A DNA stretch of 64,000 nt from Brachybacterium aquaticum (GCF_014204755.1 NZ_JACHLZ010000001.1:1798001-1862000); one strand, 5' to 3'; numbered from the stretch's first letter, positions 51,496 through 60,951 are shown. Made by a program: numbers and translations. The notes: generated by a model not told the origin, from the letters alone.

Positions 51496-52770
51496 ATGCC
51501 CGACACCCCTGCCCACCCCTACGTCGCCGCGTCGACGCCCGAGGTCGACCTGGTGCTCCTGGGCGGCGACATCGGCATCTACGCTCTGGCCCGCGCCTTC
51601 CACGAGCGCTACGGGGTGGTCTCCACCGTCGTCACCCGCAAGGTCGCCGGTCCCGTCGCCGACAGCACCATCCTGAAGACCGTCGAGCTCGGGATGAGCG
51701 CCACCGAGGACGAGATGATCGCCGCGCTGCTGCAGGTGGGCCGCGACAAGGCCGCCCGCCCCGGCGGCACCCGCCCGGTGCTGCTGGCGAACGCCGACTT
51801 CCTGGTCGCGCTGCTGGCCGCCCACCGCGAGGAGCTCGGCGAGTTCTACCACCTGCCGCTGCTGGACGACGACGTGCTCGCCGCGGTCGCGGACAAGGCC
51901 ACGTTCTCCCAGATGTGCGCCGAGATCGACGTGCCCACCCCGCGCACCGTGGTGCTGGACTTCGAGGGCGGCACCGCCCCCGAGGTGCCCGAGCTGCACC
52001 TGGGCTGGCCCGTGGTCGCCAAGGCCTCCCGCTCCTCCGCGTACAGCGCCGTCTCCTTCCCCGGCAAGCGCAAGGTCTTCGAGATCGCCGATCGCGCCCA
52101 GCTCGTGGACCTCGTGGGCCGACTGACCGCGGCCGGCTACCAGGACCGCTTCGTGGTCCAGGAGATGATCCCCGGCGACGACACGGCGATGCTGTCGGTG
52201 ACCGCCTACGTCGACACCCGCGGCGAGGTGACCCTGCTGGGCGGCGCGCAGGTGCTGCTCGAGGAGCACACCCCCGGCGCGCTCGGGAACCCGGCGGCGA
52301 TGTTCACCACCGACCTGCCCGAGGTGTTCGAGCAGTCGGTGCGCTTCCTGCAGCACTCCGGCTACCGCGGCTACGCGAACTTCGACGTGAAGATCGACCC
52401 GCGCGACGGGGTCGCCAAGTTCTTCGAGGTCAACCCCCGCATCGGCCGCAACAACTACTACATGACCGCCGCCGGCGCGAACGTCGCCGAGCCCGTGGTC
52501 GCCGACCTCGTCGAGCAGCGCGAGATGACGCGCCTCGTGCCGCGCGAGGAGATCCTCTACTCGATCGTGCCGTGGCAGCTGCTGCGCCGCTACATCATCG
52601 ACCCGGATCTGCGTGCGCGGGTGCAGGCCATCGGCCGGCGTCGCACCGTGCACCCGCTGGCTTACGAGGTCGAGGGCCCGAAGCGCCGCTTCTACGTCCA
52701 GGCCGCGAAGCTGAACCAGGTGAAGAAGTTCCTCCAGCACTACCCGCGCCCGTCGGCCGACGGATTCTGA
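51496..52770 (+). CDS. ATP-grasp carboxylate-amine ligase 2 (paralogue of the preceding gene)
   Basis: 424 aa. Colinear with its neighbour throughout: DLVLLGGDIGIYALARAFHE, VQEMIPGDDTAMLSVTAYV, VTLLGGAQVLLEEHTPGALG, FFEVNPRIGRNNYYMTAAG, ending QHYPRPSADGF against YRAVYPRPTDTGF in the first. A tandem duplication that has diverged, so the two probably act on related but different substrates. AAAGGA six bases before the ATG, same operon. No racemase gene adjoins. Confidence 0.85.
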   Translation: MPDTPAHPYVAASTPEVDLVLLGGDIGIYALARAFHERYGVVSTVVTRKVAGPVADSTILKTVELGMSATEDEMIAALLQVGRDKAARPGGTRPVLLANADFLVALLAAHREELGEFYHLPLLDDDVLAAVADKATFSQMCAEIDVPTPRTVVLDFEGGTAPEVPELHLGWPVVAKASRSSAYSAVSFPGKRKVFEIADRAQLVDLVGRLTAAGYQDRFVVQEMIPGDDTAMLSVTAYVDTRGEVTLLGGAQVLLEEHTPGALGNPAAMFTTDLPEVFEQSVRFLQHSGYRGYANFDVKIDPRDGVAKFFEVNPRIGRNNYYMTAAGANVAEPVVADLVEQREMTRLVPREEILYSIVPWQLLRRYIIDPDLRARVQAIGRRRTVHPLAYEVEGPKRRFYVQAAKLNQVKKFLQHYPRPSADGF

Positions 52771-52823
52771 GCAGGCCCGCCCGCCGACGCCACCCGCCGG
52801 TGCCGGCGGCCCGGCCGCGCCCC

Positions 52824-52845
52824 GAGCAGTTCCGCGGAACCGCTC
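52824..52845. promoter_or_regulatory. 22-bp near-perfect palindrome upstream of the PEBP gene
   Basis: GAGCAGTTCC then GCGGAACCGCTC: ten paired positions on each side of GC with one mismatch. It ends 21 bases before the TAGTCT -10, at the -35 position, so it could be an operator. Confidence 0.5.
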
Positions 52846-52879
52846 GAAAGAAGACCCGGCCCGGCCTAGTCTGATCTGC

Positions 52880-53392
52880 ATGACCGACAACGCGCCCGAG
52901 AACGTCACCGAGCCCGAGCAGACCTTCGCCCTCGTCTCCTCCGCGATCCCTGCGGGGTCGGTGGTGGGCGCCCAGCAGCTGGTCGAGGATCTCGGCGGGG
53001 AGAACCTCTCCCCCGACCTCGCCTGGAGCGACGCCCCGGAGGGCACGAAGTCCTTCGCGATCACCTGCTACGACCCCGATGCGCCCACCGGCTCCGGGTT
53101 CTGGCACTGGGTCGCATGGGACATCCCGGCCGACGTCACCTCGCTGCCGCTCGGCCTCGCCCGCGACGACGCCTCGCTGAAGCAGGCCGTGAACGACTAC
53201 GGGAACGTCGGCTACGACGGCCCGAACCCGCCCGCCGGTGCCCCGCACCGCTACCAGTTCTCCGTGCATGCGATGCCGGTCGAGACGCTCGGCGTGGAGC
53301 AGGGCGCATTGCACATCGGCGCGCGCTTCGCGATCTTCTCCCAGCAGCTCGGCTCCGCGGACTTCACTGCCCGTTACCAGGTGACGAACTGA
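52880..53392 (+). CDS. YbhB/YbcL family phosphatidylethanolamine-binding-like protein
   Basis: 170 aa. Anion-site motifs YDPDAPTGSGFWHWV and GPNPPAGAPHRYQFSVHA. Bacterial members have no agreed role. TAGTCT (52867-52872) is seven bases before the ATG, predicting a leaderless mRNA. Confidence 0.92.
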   Translation: MTDNAPENVTEPEQTFALVSSAIPAGSVVGAQQLVEDLGGENLSPDLAWSDAPEGTKSFAITCYDPDAPTGSGFWHWVAWDIPADVTSLPLGLARDDASLKQAVNDYGNVGYDGPNPPAGAPHRYQFSVHAMPVETLGVEQGALHIGARFAIFSQQLGSADFTARYQVTN

Positions 53393-53470
53393 CGCACCAG
53401 AGGGAAACTCCCCATGTCGACTCGGGCGCGCCCCGTATCAGCACCCAGGGGGCGGTCGTAGGCTCGAGCC

Positions 53471-54838
53471 ATGAGCTCCAGGACCAGCCGCGACCTGCGG
53501 ACGGCGGAAGGATCAGACCTGGGTCTGACCCCCCTCCTGCGCACGGCGGAGGCGGACGGCGGGACGGTCTGCCAGGCTCGAGGCGTGAACCTCGGAAGAT
53601 GGCGCCCCGCCCCCTGGCCGGCCGCTGAGACCACCCGCCCGCTGCGCGTGCTGATCACCACCGACTGGTGGGAGCCCGTCATCAACGGCGTCGTCGCCTC
53701 GGTGCAGACCCTGCGCCGCGAGCTCATCGCCCTGGGCTGCGACGTGAGGGTCCTCACCCTCTCCCAGGGACTGCGCACCCGTCATGAGCCGGGCGTCTAC
53801 CGCATCGGCTCGGTCTCCGCGGCGATGGTCTACGACCGCGCCCGGATCGGCATGCCCGCCAGCCGCCGCGTGCTGCGCGACATCCTGCGCTGGCGGCCGG
53901 ACGTCATCCACTCCCAGTGCGAGTTCTCCACCTACATGTGGGCCCGTCGCATCGCCCGCACCCTCTCCGTTCCGCTGGTGCACACGTACCACACCATCTA
54001 CGAGGACTACACGCACTACTACTCGCCCTCGAAGACCGTCGGCCGCAAGGTCGTGGAGTCCTTCTCCCGCCGCGTGCTCGACGGGACCGACGCGGTGGTG
54101 GTGCCGACGGCGAAGGTCGCGCGCCTGCTCGAGGGCTACGGGGTCCACTCCCCCGTCCACATCATCCCCACGGGGCTGGACCTCGAGCGCTTCCGCGCCG
54201 CCCGCACCCCTGCCGAGCACGAGGACGTGCGCGTGCTGCGCGAGCGCCTGCGGATCGCCCCGGACCAGAAGGTGCTGATCTCCGTCTCACGCCTGGCCAA
54301 GGAGAAGAACCTCGACGAGGTCCTCGACATGGTCGCCGCCGCGGACCGTGCCGATGCGGTGCTGATGCTGGTCGGTGACGGCCCCTACCGGGAGGAGCTC
54401 GAGGAGCGCACGGCGCAGCTCGGCCTGCAGGAGCGGGTGCGGTTCGTGGGCGTCGTGGACCCCTCGGAGGTCCAGCGCTGGTACCGCCTCGGGGACGTGT
54501 TCGTCAGCGCCTCGCTCAGCGAGACCCAGGGACTGACCTTCATCGAGGCCCTCGCCTGCGGCCTGCCACTGCTGTGCCACCGCGACCCCTCGCTCGCCGC
54601 CGTGGTCCTCGAGGGCCGCACCGGCTGGCAGTACCAGGACGCCGCGCAGTTCGCCGCGCACCTGTCCGCACTGCTGGACGACCCGATGCTGCGGGAGGAG
54701 ATGTCCGCCGCCGCGCTCGCCCACGCCCGCGCGACCTGCGGGGCGCGGGAGTTCGGCCGCGGAGTGCTGGACGTGTACCAACAGATCCTGCGGCGTCGCC
54801 CGCCGCAGATCATCGCCCGGACGGCGGTGAGCGCATGA
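53471..54838 (+). CDS. GT4 glycosyltransferase, diacylglycerol 3-alpha-glucosyltransferase-like
   Basis: 455 aa from ATG 53471; the conserved fold starts only at about residue 57 (RVLITTDWWEPVINGVVASV), so the GTG at 53585 (417 aa) is an alternative. VPLVHTYHTIYEDYTHYY and IPTGLDLERF match bacterial enzymes that make monoglucosyl-diacylglycerol (alMGS/BgsB type); GDGPYREELEER and the E-x7-E region SETQGLTFIEALACGLP are intact. Each candidate start lies six bases after a T/C-A-G-G-C-T hexamer. First gene of the GT4-VTT-GT4 cluster. Confidence 0.88.
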   Translation: MSSRTSRDLRTAEGSDLGLTPLLRTAEADGGTVCQARGVNLGRWRPAPWPAAETTRPLRVLITTDWWEPVINGVVASVQTLRRELIALGCDVRVLTLSQGLRTRHEPGVYRIGSVSAAMVYDRARIGMPASRRVLRDILRWRPDVIHSQCEFSTYMWARRIARTLSVPLVHTYHTIYEDYTHYYSPSKTVGRKVVESFSRRVLDGTDAVVVPTAKVARLLEGYGVHSPVHIIPTGLDLERFRAARTPAEHEDVRVLRERLRIAPDQKVLISVSRLAKEKNLDEVLDMVAAADRADAVLMLVGDGPYREELEERTAQLGLQERVRFVGVVDPSEVQRWYRLGDVFVSASLSETQGLTFIEALACGLPLLCHRDPSLAAVVLEGRTGWQYQDAAQFAAHLSALLDDPMLREEMSAAALAHARATCGAREFGRGVLDVYQQILRRRPPQIIARTAVSA

Positions 54839-55602
54839 GCACGCACACCGGCACGATCCCGGTGGTGGCGGTGCCCTCCGCACCGTCGCTGCCCTCGCGG
54901 AAGTCCACCTCCCCGGCTCCCGCCCCGGCCGTCCGGACGGCGCCTGCGACCTCGACAGCCCCCGCCTCCCCGACGGCCCCCGCCGCCGATGGCTCGGCCG
55001 CGGAGACCGCCCCGCGCCGCCGCGACCCGCTGCTCATCGCGGTGCGGCTCTCGCCGCTGCTGGGCCTCGCCGCGAGCATCGCCATGGTCGTGTGGGGACT
55101 GGACACGGGGGTGCTGCGCTCCCTGGTGAACCTGCAGGCCTTCATCGACTCCCTCGGCGCCTGGGGGCCCGTCGCGTTCCTCGTCGTCTCCGCCGCCTCG
55201 GTCGTGTTCCCGATCGTGCCGGGCGGGCTGCTGGTGATCGCCGGTCCCGTGCTGTTCGGTCCGGTCGAGGGGACGCTATACAACTACGTCGCCGTGTGCG
55301 CGGGCTCGATGATGAACTTCGCGATCGGCCGCCATGTGGGGCTGGACCTCATCGAGCGGATGTTCGGCGTGCGCACGGTCGAGAAGTTCCTCGGCTGGAC
55401 GCGCAGCGCGCACTTCACGCGGGCCTTCGCCACCGCGATCGCCCTCCCGGTCGCCCCCGACGACCTGCTCTGCTACATCGCCGGGACCACCCGCGTGCGG
55501 TGGCGCACCTACGCCCTGATCATCCTGCTGTGCAAGCCGTGGGCCCTGATCGCGTACGGGCTCGGTGTCAGCGCCCTGCTGCTGCGGTTCCTGCCCTGGT
55601 GA
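54835..55602 (+). CDS. VTT/DedA-like membrane protein
   Basis: 255 aa. A Pro/Ala-rich N-terminal tail (about 60 residues) precedes about five hydrophobic segments with the VTT (TVP38/TMEM64) core GAWGPVAFLVVSAASVVFPIV, GSMMNFAIGRHVG and LPVAPDDLLCYIAGTTRVRW. Such proteins are membrane-remodelling or lipid scramblase candidates. ATG overlaps the upstream GT stop (ATGA), so it is co-translated; lipid glycosylation context fits a role in moving the glycolipid. Confidence 0.87.
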   Translation: MSTHTGTIPVVAVPSAPSLPSRKSTSPAPAPAVRTAPATSTAPASPTAPAADGSAAETAPRRRDPLLIAVRLSPLLGLAASIAMVVWGLDTGVLRSLVNLQAFIDSLGAWGPVAFLVVSAASVVFPIVPGGLLVIAGPVLFGPVEGTLYNYVAVCAGSMMNFAIGRHVGLDLIERMFGVRTVEKFLGWTRSAHFTRAFATAIALPVAPDDLLCYIAGTTRVRWRTYALIILLCKPWALIAYGLGVSALLLRFLPW

Positions 55603-55615
55603 GAAGGACTCCGAC

Positions 55616-56797
55616 ATGCTGATGAAGACCCGCGCCGTCCGGCGCCCCCGCCGCCCCTGGGACCCGGCGGTGCGCTGGGCCGACCATGCCCTGCACACCG
55701 TCGTGCCTGGCCGCCATCCGCGCCGCGACGTGCGCCCCGATGAGCCGCTGCGCGTGCTCATGCCCCGAGGCCTCGCCTCCCTCGCCAAGGAGTCCGGGAT
55801 CGGCGCGGCCATCCGCCACCAGGAGTCCGCGGTGCGTTCGCTCGGCCACGTCGTGGTCACGAACCCGCTGCGCCCCTTCGACGTGGTGCACCTGAACACC
55901 CCCTTCCCGGACACGCCCGTTCTCGCCCGCTGGGCGCGGCTGTGGCGGCGCCCGGTGCTCGTGTGGGCGCACTCCACGGAGGACGACTTCCGCGACTCCT
56001 TCCCCGGCTCGAACCGGCTCGCGCCGCTGTTCCGCCGCTGGATCTCGCACATCTACCGCCGCGGCGACCTGGTGGTCACCCCGAGCACCTACTCCCGCGA
56101 TCTGATCGCCGCCCCGAAGTACGGCCTCACCGCCCCGATCCGCGTGCTCTCCAACGGCGTGGACACCCGGTTCTTCCGCCCCGATCCCGAGGCGCGCGGA
56201 CGTCTTCGCGAGTCCCTCGGCCTCGGCCCGACCTCGACCGTGGTGGTCAGCGTCGGCATGCAGCTGGTGCGCAAGGGGATCCTGGACTGGGTGGAGGTCG
56301 CACGGTGCATGCCGCACACGACCTTCGTCTGGTACGGCCGCACGGATGAGCGCCTGCTCACCTCCGAGGTCGAGCATGCCCTGCGCACCGCCCCCTCCAA
56401 CGCCCAGTTCCCCGGCTACGTGCGCCCCGAGCAGCTGCGCGAGGCGTACTGCGGGGCCGATGCGTTCTGCTTCCTCACCAAGGAGGAGACCGAGGGGATC
56501 GTGCTGTGGGAAGCGCTGGCGTGCGGGACGCCCACCCTCGTGCGCGGCATCCCGATCTACCGCGACGCCATGCCCGACGGGGTGCTGACCCACCAGGTCA
56601 GCGGTGACGACCCCGGCTTCCCCGACCGGGTCGCGACGAAGCTCGCCGCCCTGCTGGACGGCGAGCTGGTGGACCTGCGGGAAGCGGGGCGCCAGGCTGC
56701 GGAGTCGGTCGACCTGCTGCAGGTCGCGCGGCAGATCCAGGAGATCTACGCGCTCGTCGGCGCGCAGCCCCATCGCCGTCTGCGGCGAAAGCGCTAG
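55616..56797 (+). CDS. GT4 glycosyltransferase, glucosyl-diacylglycerol glycosyltransferase-like
   Basis: 393 aa. ESGIGAAIRHQESAVRSLGH, VVHLNTPFPD, VWAHSTEDDFRDSFPGSN, VVTPSTYSRDLI and EETEGIVLWEALACGTP closely resemble the BgsA/alDGS enzymes that add a second sugar to glucosyl-diacylglycerol. AGAAGGA nine bases before the ATG at 55616 (a second ATG lies two codons on). Last gene of the cluster; ends 31 bp from the convergent hspR gene. Confidence 0.88.
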   Translation: MLMKTRAVRRPRRPWDPAVRWADHALHTVVPGRHPRRDVRPDEPLRVLMPRGLASLAKESGIGAAIRHQESAVRSLGHVVVTNPLRPFDVVHLNTPFPDTPVLARWARLWRRPVLVWAHSTEDDFRDSFPGSNRLAPLFRRWISHIYRRGDLVVTPSTYSRDLIAAPKYGLTAPIRVLSNGVDTRFFRPDPEARGRLRESLGLGPTSTVVVSVGMQLVRKGILDWVEVARCMPHTTFVWYGRTDERLLTSEVEHALRTAPSNAQFPGYVRPEQLREAYCGADAFCFLTKEETEGIVLWEALACGTPTLVRGIPIYRDAMPDGVLTHQVSGDDPGFPDRVATKLAALLDGELVDLREAGRQAAESVDLLQVARQIQEIYALVGAQPHRRLRRKR

Positions 56798-56828
56798 GCG
56801 CGAGGCGGACGGGGAGCGCCGGGCCCGG

Positions 56829-57269
56829 TCAGGGCCGACGGTTCGGCCGCCACACCACGAGCGCACCGCTGGAGCTGCTGCGGCGCGGCCGCTCGCCGCG
56901 GCGCAGGGCGCTGATCTCGCCGTCCCGGTCGGCGGCGAAGACGCGACGCTGGGCGGGGGTCATTGCCTCGAGCGCCTCGCGCACGCGGGTGAGCTGCTCG
57001 CGAAGCTCGCTCGCCTCGTCCTGCAGCTCGAGGATCCGCTTGATGCCGGCGAGGTTGATGCCCTGGTCCTGGGACATCGACTGGATCTCCCGCAGCCGCA
57101 TGATGTCCCGGGTCGAGTAGCGCCGGCCCCGGCCGCGCGTGCGCTGGGGCACGACGAGGCCGAGCCGGTCGTACTGGCGCAGGGTCTGGGGGTGCATGCC
57201 GGAGAGCTCGGCGGCCACCGAGATGACGAAGACCGGGGCGCGGTCGTCGATGCGCTGCTGCGGTGCCAT
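56829..57269 (-). CDS. hspR: Heat-shock repressor HspR (MerR family)
   Basis: 146 aa. Winged-helix N-terminal domain with FVISVAAELSGMHPQTLRQY, RGRGRRYSTRDIMRLREIQ and SQDQGINLAGIKRILELQ, then a coiled-coil and basic tail. HspR binds HAIR elements together with DnaK; two such sites lie before dnaK and one before clpB here. GAGGAG eight bases before the ATG; 14 bases after dnaJ. Confidence 0.95.
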   Translation of the reverse strand: MAPQQRIDDRAPVFVISVAAELSGMHPQTLRQYDRLGLVVPQRTRGRGRRYSTRDIMRLREIQSMSQDQGINLAGIKRILELQDEASELREQLTRVREALEAMTPAQRRVFAADRDGEISALRRGERPRRSSSSGALVVWRPNRRP

Positions 57270-57283
57270 GGCCGGGGCTCCTC

Positions 57284-58291
57284 TCAGCTCGCGGCGGCGG
57301 CCGCGAGGCCCGCGCGGGGATCCTCGTCCGCGAGCGCGTCGCGGAGCTCCTCGACGGCCCGCTTGGCCTTGCCCTCCACGTGGGTCGGCACGGCGACCTG
57401 GACGGTGACCAGCAGGTCGCCGGTCGCCTTCTTGGTGACCAGCCCCTTGCCGCGCACGCGCAGGGTGCGGCCCGACGGGGTGCCGGCGGGCACCTTCATC
57501 GAGATGGTCCCGCCGTCCAGCAGCGGCACCGACAGGGTCGTGCCGAGCACGGCCTCGTCGAAGCGGACCGGGACGGTCAGGCGCAGGTTCGCGCCGTCGG
57601 CGCTCCACACGGGATGCTCGTCGACATCGAGGGTCAGCAGCAGATCGCCGGCCGGTGCGCCACCGTGGCCGGGGCGGCCCTTGCCGCGCAGGCGGATCTT
57701 CTGCCCGTCGTGCACGCCCGCGGGGATGCGGGCGGTGACGGTGCGGCCGTCCACGGTCAGGCGGATCTCCGTGCCGAGCGCCGCATCGCGGAAGCTGATA
57801 CGGGTCCGGGCGGAGATGTCCTGGCCCTGGGCGGGGTTCGGCTGGAAGCCGGTCGGCCGGCCGCCCCCACCGAAGCCGCCCGCCTGGCCGCCGAACATCT
57901 TCAGCAGGTCGTCGAGGTCGGGCTGCGCGCCACCGCCGGCACCGCCGCCGAAGCTCGTGCGTCCGCCGTCCGCGCCGCCGAACATCGCGGAGAAGATGTC
58001 CTCGAAGCCGGCACCGCCGGGGCCTCCCTGGCCTGCGGAGAAGCGGGCGCCGCCGGAGCCCATGGCGCGGATCGCGTCGTACTGCTGGCGCTGCTCGGCG
58101 TCGTTGAGGACCGAGTAGGCCTCACCGATCTCCTTGAACTTCTCCTCCGCCTTCGGATCGTCGGGGTGGCGGTCGGGGTGGTACTTCTTGGCCTGGTTGC
58201 GGTAGGCCTTCTTGATCTCCTGCGGGTCGGCGTCCTTGGAGACGCCGAGGACCGCGTAGAAGTCCTTGTCGAGCCAGTCCTGTTGGGACAT
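57284..58291 (-). CDS. dnaJ: Chaperone DnaJ, zinc-finger-less type
   Basis: 335 aa. J domain (about 8-73) with HPD in [11 protein letters not shown], a G/F-rich stretch (about 80-150) and two C-terminal beta domains. The cysteine zinc-finger repeats of full DnaJ are absent, so this is the CbpA/type II form common in actinobacterial dnaK operons. Co-chaperone of DnaK. Confidence 0.94.
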   Translation of the reverse strand: MSQQDWLDKDFYAVLGVSKDADPQEIKKAYRNQAKKYHPDRHPDDPKAEEKFKEIGEAYSVLNDAEQRQQYDAIRAMGSGGARFSAGQGGPGGAGFEDIFSAMFGGADGGRTSFGGGAGGGAQPDLDDLLKMFGGQAGGFGGGGRPTGFQPNPAQGQDISARTRISFRDAALGTEIRLTVDGRTVTARIPAGVHDGQKIRLRGKGRPGHGGAPAGDLLLTLDVDEHPVWSADGANLRLTVPVRFDEAVLGTTLSVPLLDGGTISMKVPAGTPSGRTLRVRGKGLVTKKATGDLLVTVQVAVPTHVEGKAKRAVEELRDALADEDPRAGLAAAAAS

Positions 58292-58339
58292 GTGCGCCTC
58301 CTTCCGGGAGCGTCAGGTGCTTCTGCGTATGTCTTGGGG

Positions 58340-58393
58340 GATGACGGCGGCGGGGCCGGTCGGTCGCGGGGACCGCACGGCCCCGCCGTCATC
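58340..58393 (-). other. Long hairpin in the grpE-dnaJ gap
   Basis: GATGACGGCGG...GGGGCCG at 58340-58358 pairs with CGGCCCCGCCGTCATC at 58378-58393 with a 3-base bulge (16 bp in all). It fills much of the 120-bp gap between grpE and dnaJ. No U-tract; may set grpE/dnaJ stoichiometry or mark RNA processing. Confidence 0.6.
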
Positions 58394-58411
58394 GGAGGTC
58401 GGGCTCGCCGA

Positions 58412-59095
58412 TCAGGCGGGGCCCTTGGTGCCCACCCGCGCGGGGCGCAGCACCCGCTCGCCCAGCTTGTAGCCGGGCTGCATGACCAGGGAGACCGTCG
58501 CAGTGTCGACGTCGTCGGCCTGCTCGTGCATGAGCGCCTCGTGGAGGGTGGGGTCGAACTCCTCGCCGACCTCGCCGAAGCGGGTCAGGCCGTGGGAGCG
58601 GAGGACCTCGACGAGCTTCTGGGCGATCGAGTGGAACGGGGTGCCCTCGGCGATGTCGCCGTGCTGGCGGCCCAGCTCCACGTCGTCGAGCACGGGGATC
58701 AGCGAGGTGACCACCTTGGCGATCGCGGCCTCCTGGGAGGCGGTCGCGGCGCCCTCGATGCGCCGGCGCGAGTTGACGTACTCGGCCTGGTCGCGCTTGA
58801 GCTGTTCGGTGAGCTCCACGACCCTGCCCTCGAGCTCGGCGACCCGTCGGGCGTCGGCCGGGGCATCCGCCCCGCCCTCCGCGCTCTCCGCGGCGGCCTG
58901 CTCGAAGAGCGTGGCGGCCTCGGCGTCGATCGGGTCGACGGGCTCGGTGGGGCCCTGGCCCCCGTCGGCGGGGGCGTCCCCCGAGGGACGGACGGAGCCG
59001 TCCTCGGGGTTCACCTTCCGCTTGTCGGTGAAGGAGAACCGCGGCTCGCCCTCGGGGCGCTGGGCGTCGTCGGGAGTGCTGGGGTTCTCGGTCAT
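58412..59095 (-). CDS. grpE: Nucleotide exchange factor GrpE
   Basis: 227 aa. Long acidic N-terminal region (about 1-75), coiled coil (VAELEGRVVELTEQLKRDQAEYVNSRRR) and beta-wing domain (DDVELGRQHGDI to FGEVGEEFDPTLHEALM). Releases ADP from DnaK. The ATG overlaps the dnaK stop as TGATG, so the two are co-translated. Confidence 0.95.
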   Translation of the reverse strand: MTENPSTPDDAQRPEGEPRFSFTDKRKVNPEDGSVRPSGDAPADGGQGPTEPVDPIDAEAATLFEQAAAESAEGGADAPADARRVAELEGRVVELTEQLKRDQAEYVNSRRRIEGAATASQEAAIAKVVTSLIPVLDDVELGRQHGDIAEGTPFHSIAQKLVEVLRSHGLTRFGEVGEEFDPTLHEALMHEQADDVDTATVSLVMQPGYKLGERVLRPARVGTKGPA

Positions 59096-60951
59096 CACTT
59101 CTTCTCCTCGTCCTCGTCCACGATCTCGGCGTCGACCACGTCATCGTCGTCGGACGACGACGTGCTCTCGCCCTCCGCGGCGCCCTCGGACTCCTGAGCC
59201 TGCGAGTAGATCGCGGTGCCCACGGCCTGCAGGGCCTCGTTCAGGGAATCGCGCTTGGCCTCGAGGTCCGAGGTCTCGGCGTCCTCCTTGACCAGCTCGT
59301 CCTTGGCCGCCTTGATGGCGTCCTCGGCGGTGGTCCGCTCGGCGTCCTGCACCTTGTCCGCGTTGTCCTTGAGCAGCTTCTCGCCCTGATAGACGAGCTG
59401 CTCGAGGGTGTTGCGGGCGTCGGCGTTCTTGCGGCGCTCCTCGTCCTCGGCCGCATGGGCCTCGGCGTCCTTCACCATGCGGTCGATGTCCTCGTCGGAC
59501 AGGGCCGAGCCGCCGGTGATCTGGATGGACTGCTCGTTGCCGGTGCCGCGGTCCTTCGCGGTCACGTGCACGATGCCGTTGGAGTCGATGTCGAAGGTGA
59601 CCTCGATCTGCGGGATGCCGCGCGGAGCCGGCGCGATGCCGGTCAGCTCGAAGGTTCCGAGGAGCTTGTTGTCCCGGGTGAACTGACGCTCGCCCTGGAA
59701 CACCTGGATCGCCACGGAGGGCTGGTTGTCCTCGGCGGTGGAGAACACCTCGGAGGTCTTCGTCGGGATGGCCGCGTTGCGCTCGATGAGCTTGGTCATC
59801 ACGCCGCCCTTGGTCTCGATGCCGAGGGAGAGCGGGGTGACGTCCATGAGCAGGACGTCCTTGCGCTCGCCCTTGATCACCGCAGCCTGGAGCGCGGCGC
59901 CCACGGCGACGACCTCGTCCGGGTTCACGGACTTGTTGGGCTCCTTGCCGCCGGTCAGCTCCTTGACGACCTCGGTCACCGCGGGCATGCGGGTCGAGCC
60001 TCCGACGAGGACCACGTGGTCGATGTCGGAGACCTTGATGCCGGCGTCCTTGATGACCTGGTGGAAGGGGGCCTTGGTGCGCTCGAGCAGGTCCGAGGTC
60101 ATGTCCTCGAACTGCGCGCGGGTCAGCTTCTCGTCCAGGTGCAACGGGCCGTTCTCGGTCATCGAGAGGTACTGCAGGGAGATGGTGGTGGAGGTGGAGG
60201 AGCTCAGCTCCTTCTTCGCCTGCTCCGCGGCCTCCTTGAGGCGCTGCAGGGCGATGCGGTCCTTGCCCAGGTCCACGCCCTCCTTGTTCTTCACCTGCGA
60301 GATCAGCCAGTCGACGATCTTCTGGTCCCAGTCGTCGCCGCCGAGGCGGTTGTCACCGGCGGTGGCCTGGACCTGGATGGTGGAGCCCTCCTCGTCCTTG
60401 CTCACCTCGAGCAGGGACACGTCGAAGGTGCCGCCGCCGAGGTCGAAGACCAGGATCTGCTCGTCGTCCTTGCCCTTCTCGAGGCCGTAGGCGAGCGCCG
60501 CGGCGGTGGGCTCGTTGATGATGCGCAGAACGTTCAGACCGGCGATGGTGCCGGCGTCCTTGGTGGCCTGACGCTCGGAGTCGGAGAAGTAGGCCGGGAC
60601 GGTGATGACCGCATCGGTCACGGGCTCGCCGAGGTAGGACTCGGCGTCCTTCTTGAGCTTGCCGAGGATGCGGGCGGAGATCTCCTGCGGGGTGTACTTC
60701 TTGCCGTCGATCTCCTGGGTCCAGTCAGTGCCCATATGGCGCTTGACGGACGCGATGGTGCGGTCGACGTTGGTGACGGCCTGGCGCTTGGCGACCTCGC
60801 CGACGAGCACCTCGCCCTGCTTGGAGAAGGCCACGACCGACGGGGTGGTGCGGGAGCCCTCGGCGTTCGCGATGACGGTGGGCTGACCACCCTCGAGGAC
60901 AGCGACGGCGGAGTTGGTGGTGCCGAGGTCGATTCCGACGACACGGGACAT
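59095..60951 (-). CDS. dnaK: Chaperone DnaK (Hsp70)
   Basis: 618 aa. ATPase domain starts [17 protein letters not shown] and contains [11 protein letters not shown]; substrate-binding and lid domains follow, with an acidic tail ([20 protein letters not shown]). First gene of dnaK-grpE-dnaJ-hspR. Transcribed from a promoter flanked by two HAIR sites with a leader of about 80 nt. AAAGGCAGG before the ATG. Confidence 0.98.
   Translation of the reverse strand: MSRVVGIDLGTTNSAVAVLEGGQPTVIANAEGSRTTPSVVAFSKQGEVLVGEVAKRQAVTNVDRTIASVKRHMGTDWTQEIDGKKYTPQEISARILGKLKKDAESYLGEPVTDAVITVPAYFSDSERQATKDAGTIAGLNVLRIINEPTAAALAYGLEKGKDDEQILVFDLGGGTFDVSLLEVSKDEEGSTIQVQATAGDNRLGGDDWDQKIVDWLISQVKNKEGVDLGKDRIALQRLKEAAEQAKKELSSSTSTTISLQYLSMTENGPLHLDEKLTRAQFEDMTSDLLERTKAPFHQVIKDAGIKVSDIDHVVLVGGSTRMPAVTEVVKELTGGKEPNKSVNPDEVVAVGAALQAAVIKGERKDVLLMDVTPLSLGIETKGGVMTKLIERNAAIPTKTSEVFSTAEDNQPSVAIQVFQGERQFTRDNKLLGTFELTGIAPAPRGIPQIEVTFDIDSNGIVHVTAKDRGTGNEQSIQITGGSALSDEDIDRMVKDAEAHAAEDEERRKNADARNTLEQLVYQGEKLLKDNADKVQDAERTTAEDAIKAAKDELVKEDAETSDLEAKRDSLNEALQAVGTAIYSQAQESEGAAEGESTSSSDDDDVVDAEIVDEDEEKK

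Noticed and set aside
55616-56829. Search for a terminator between the last GT4 and hspR
   Set aside because: The 31-bp gap contains no inverted repeat; none is reported.
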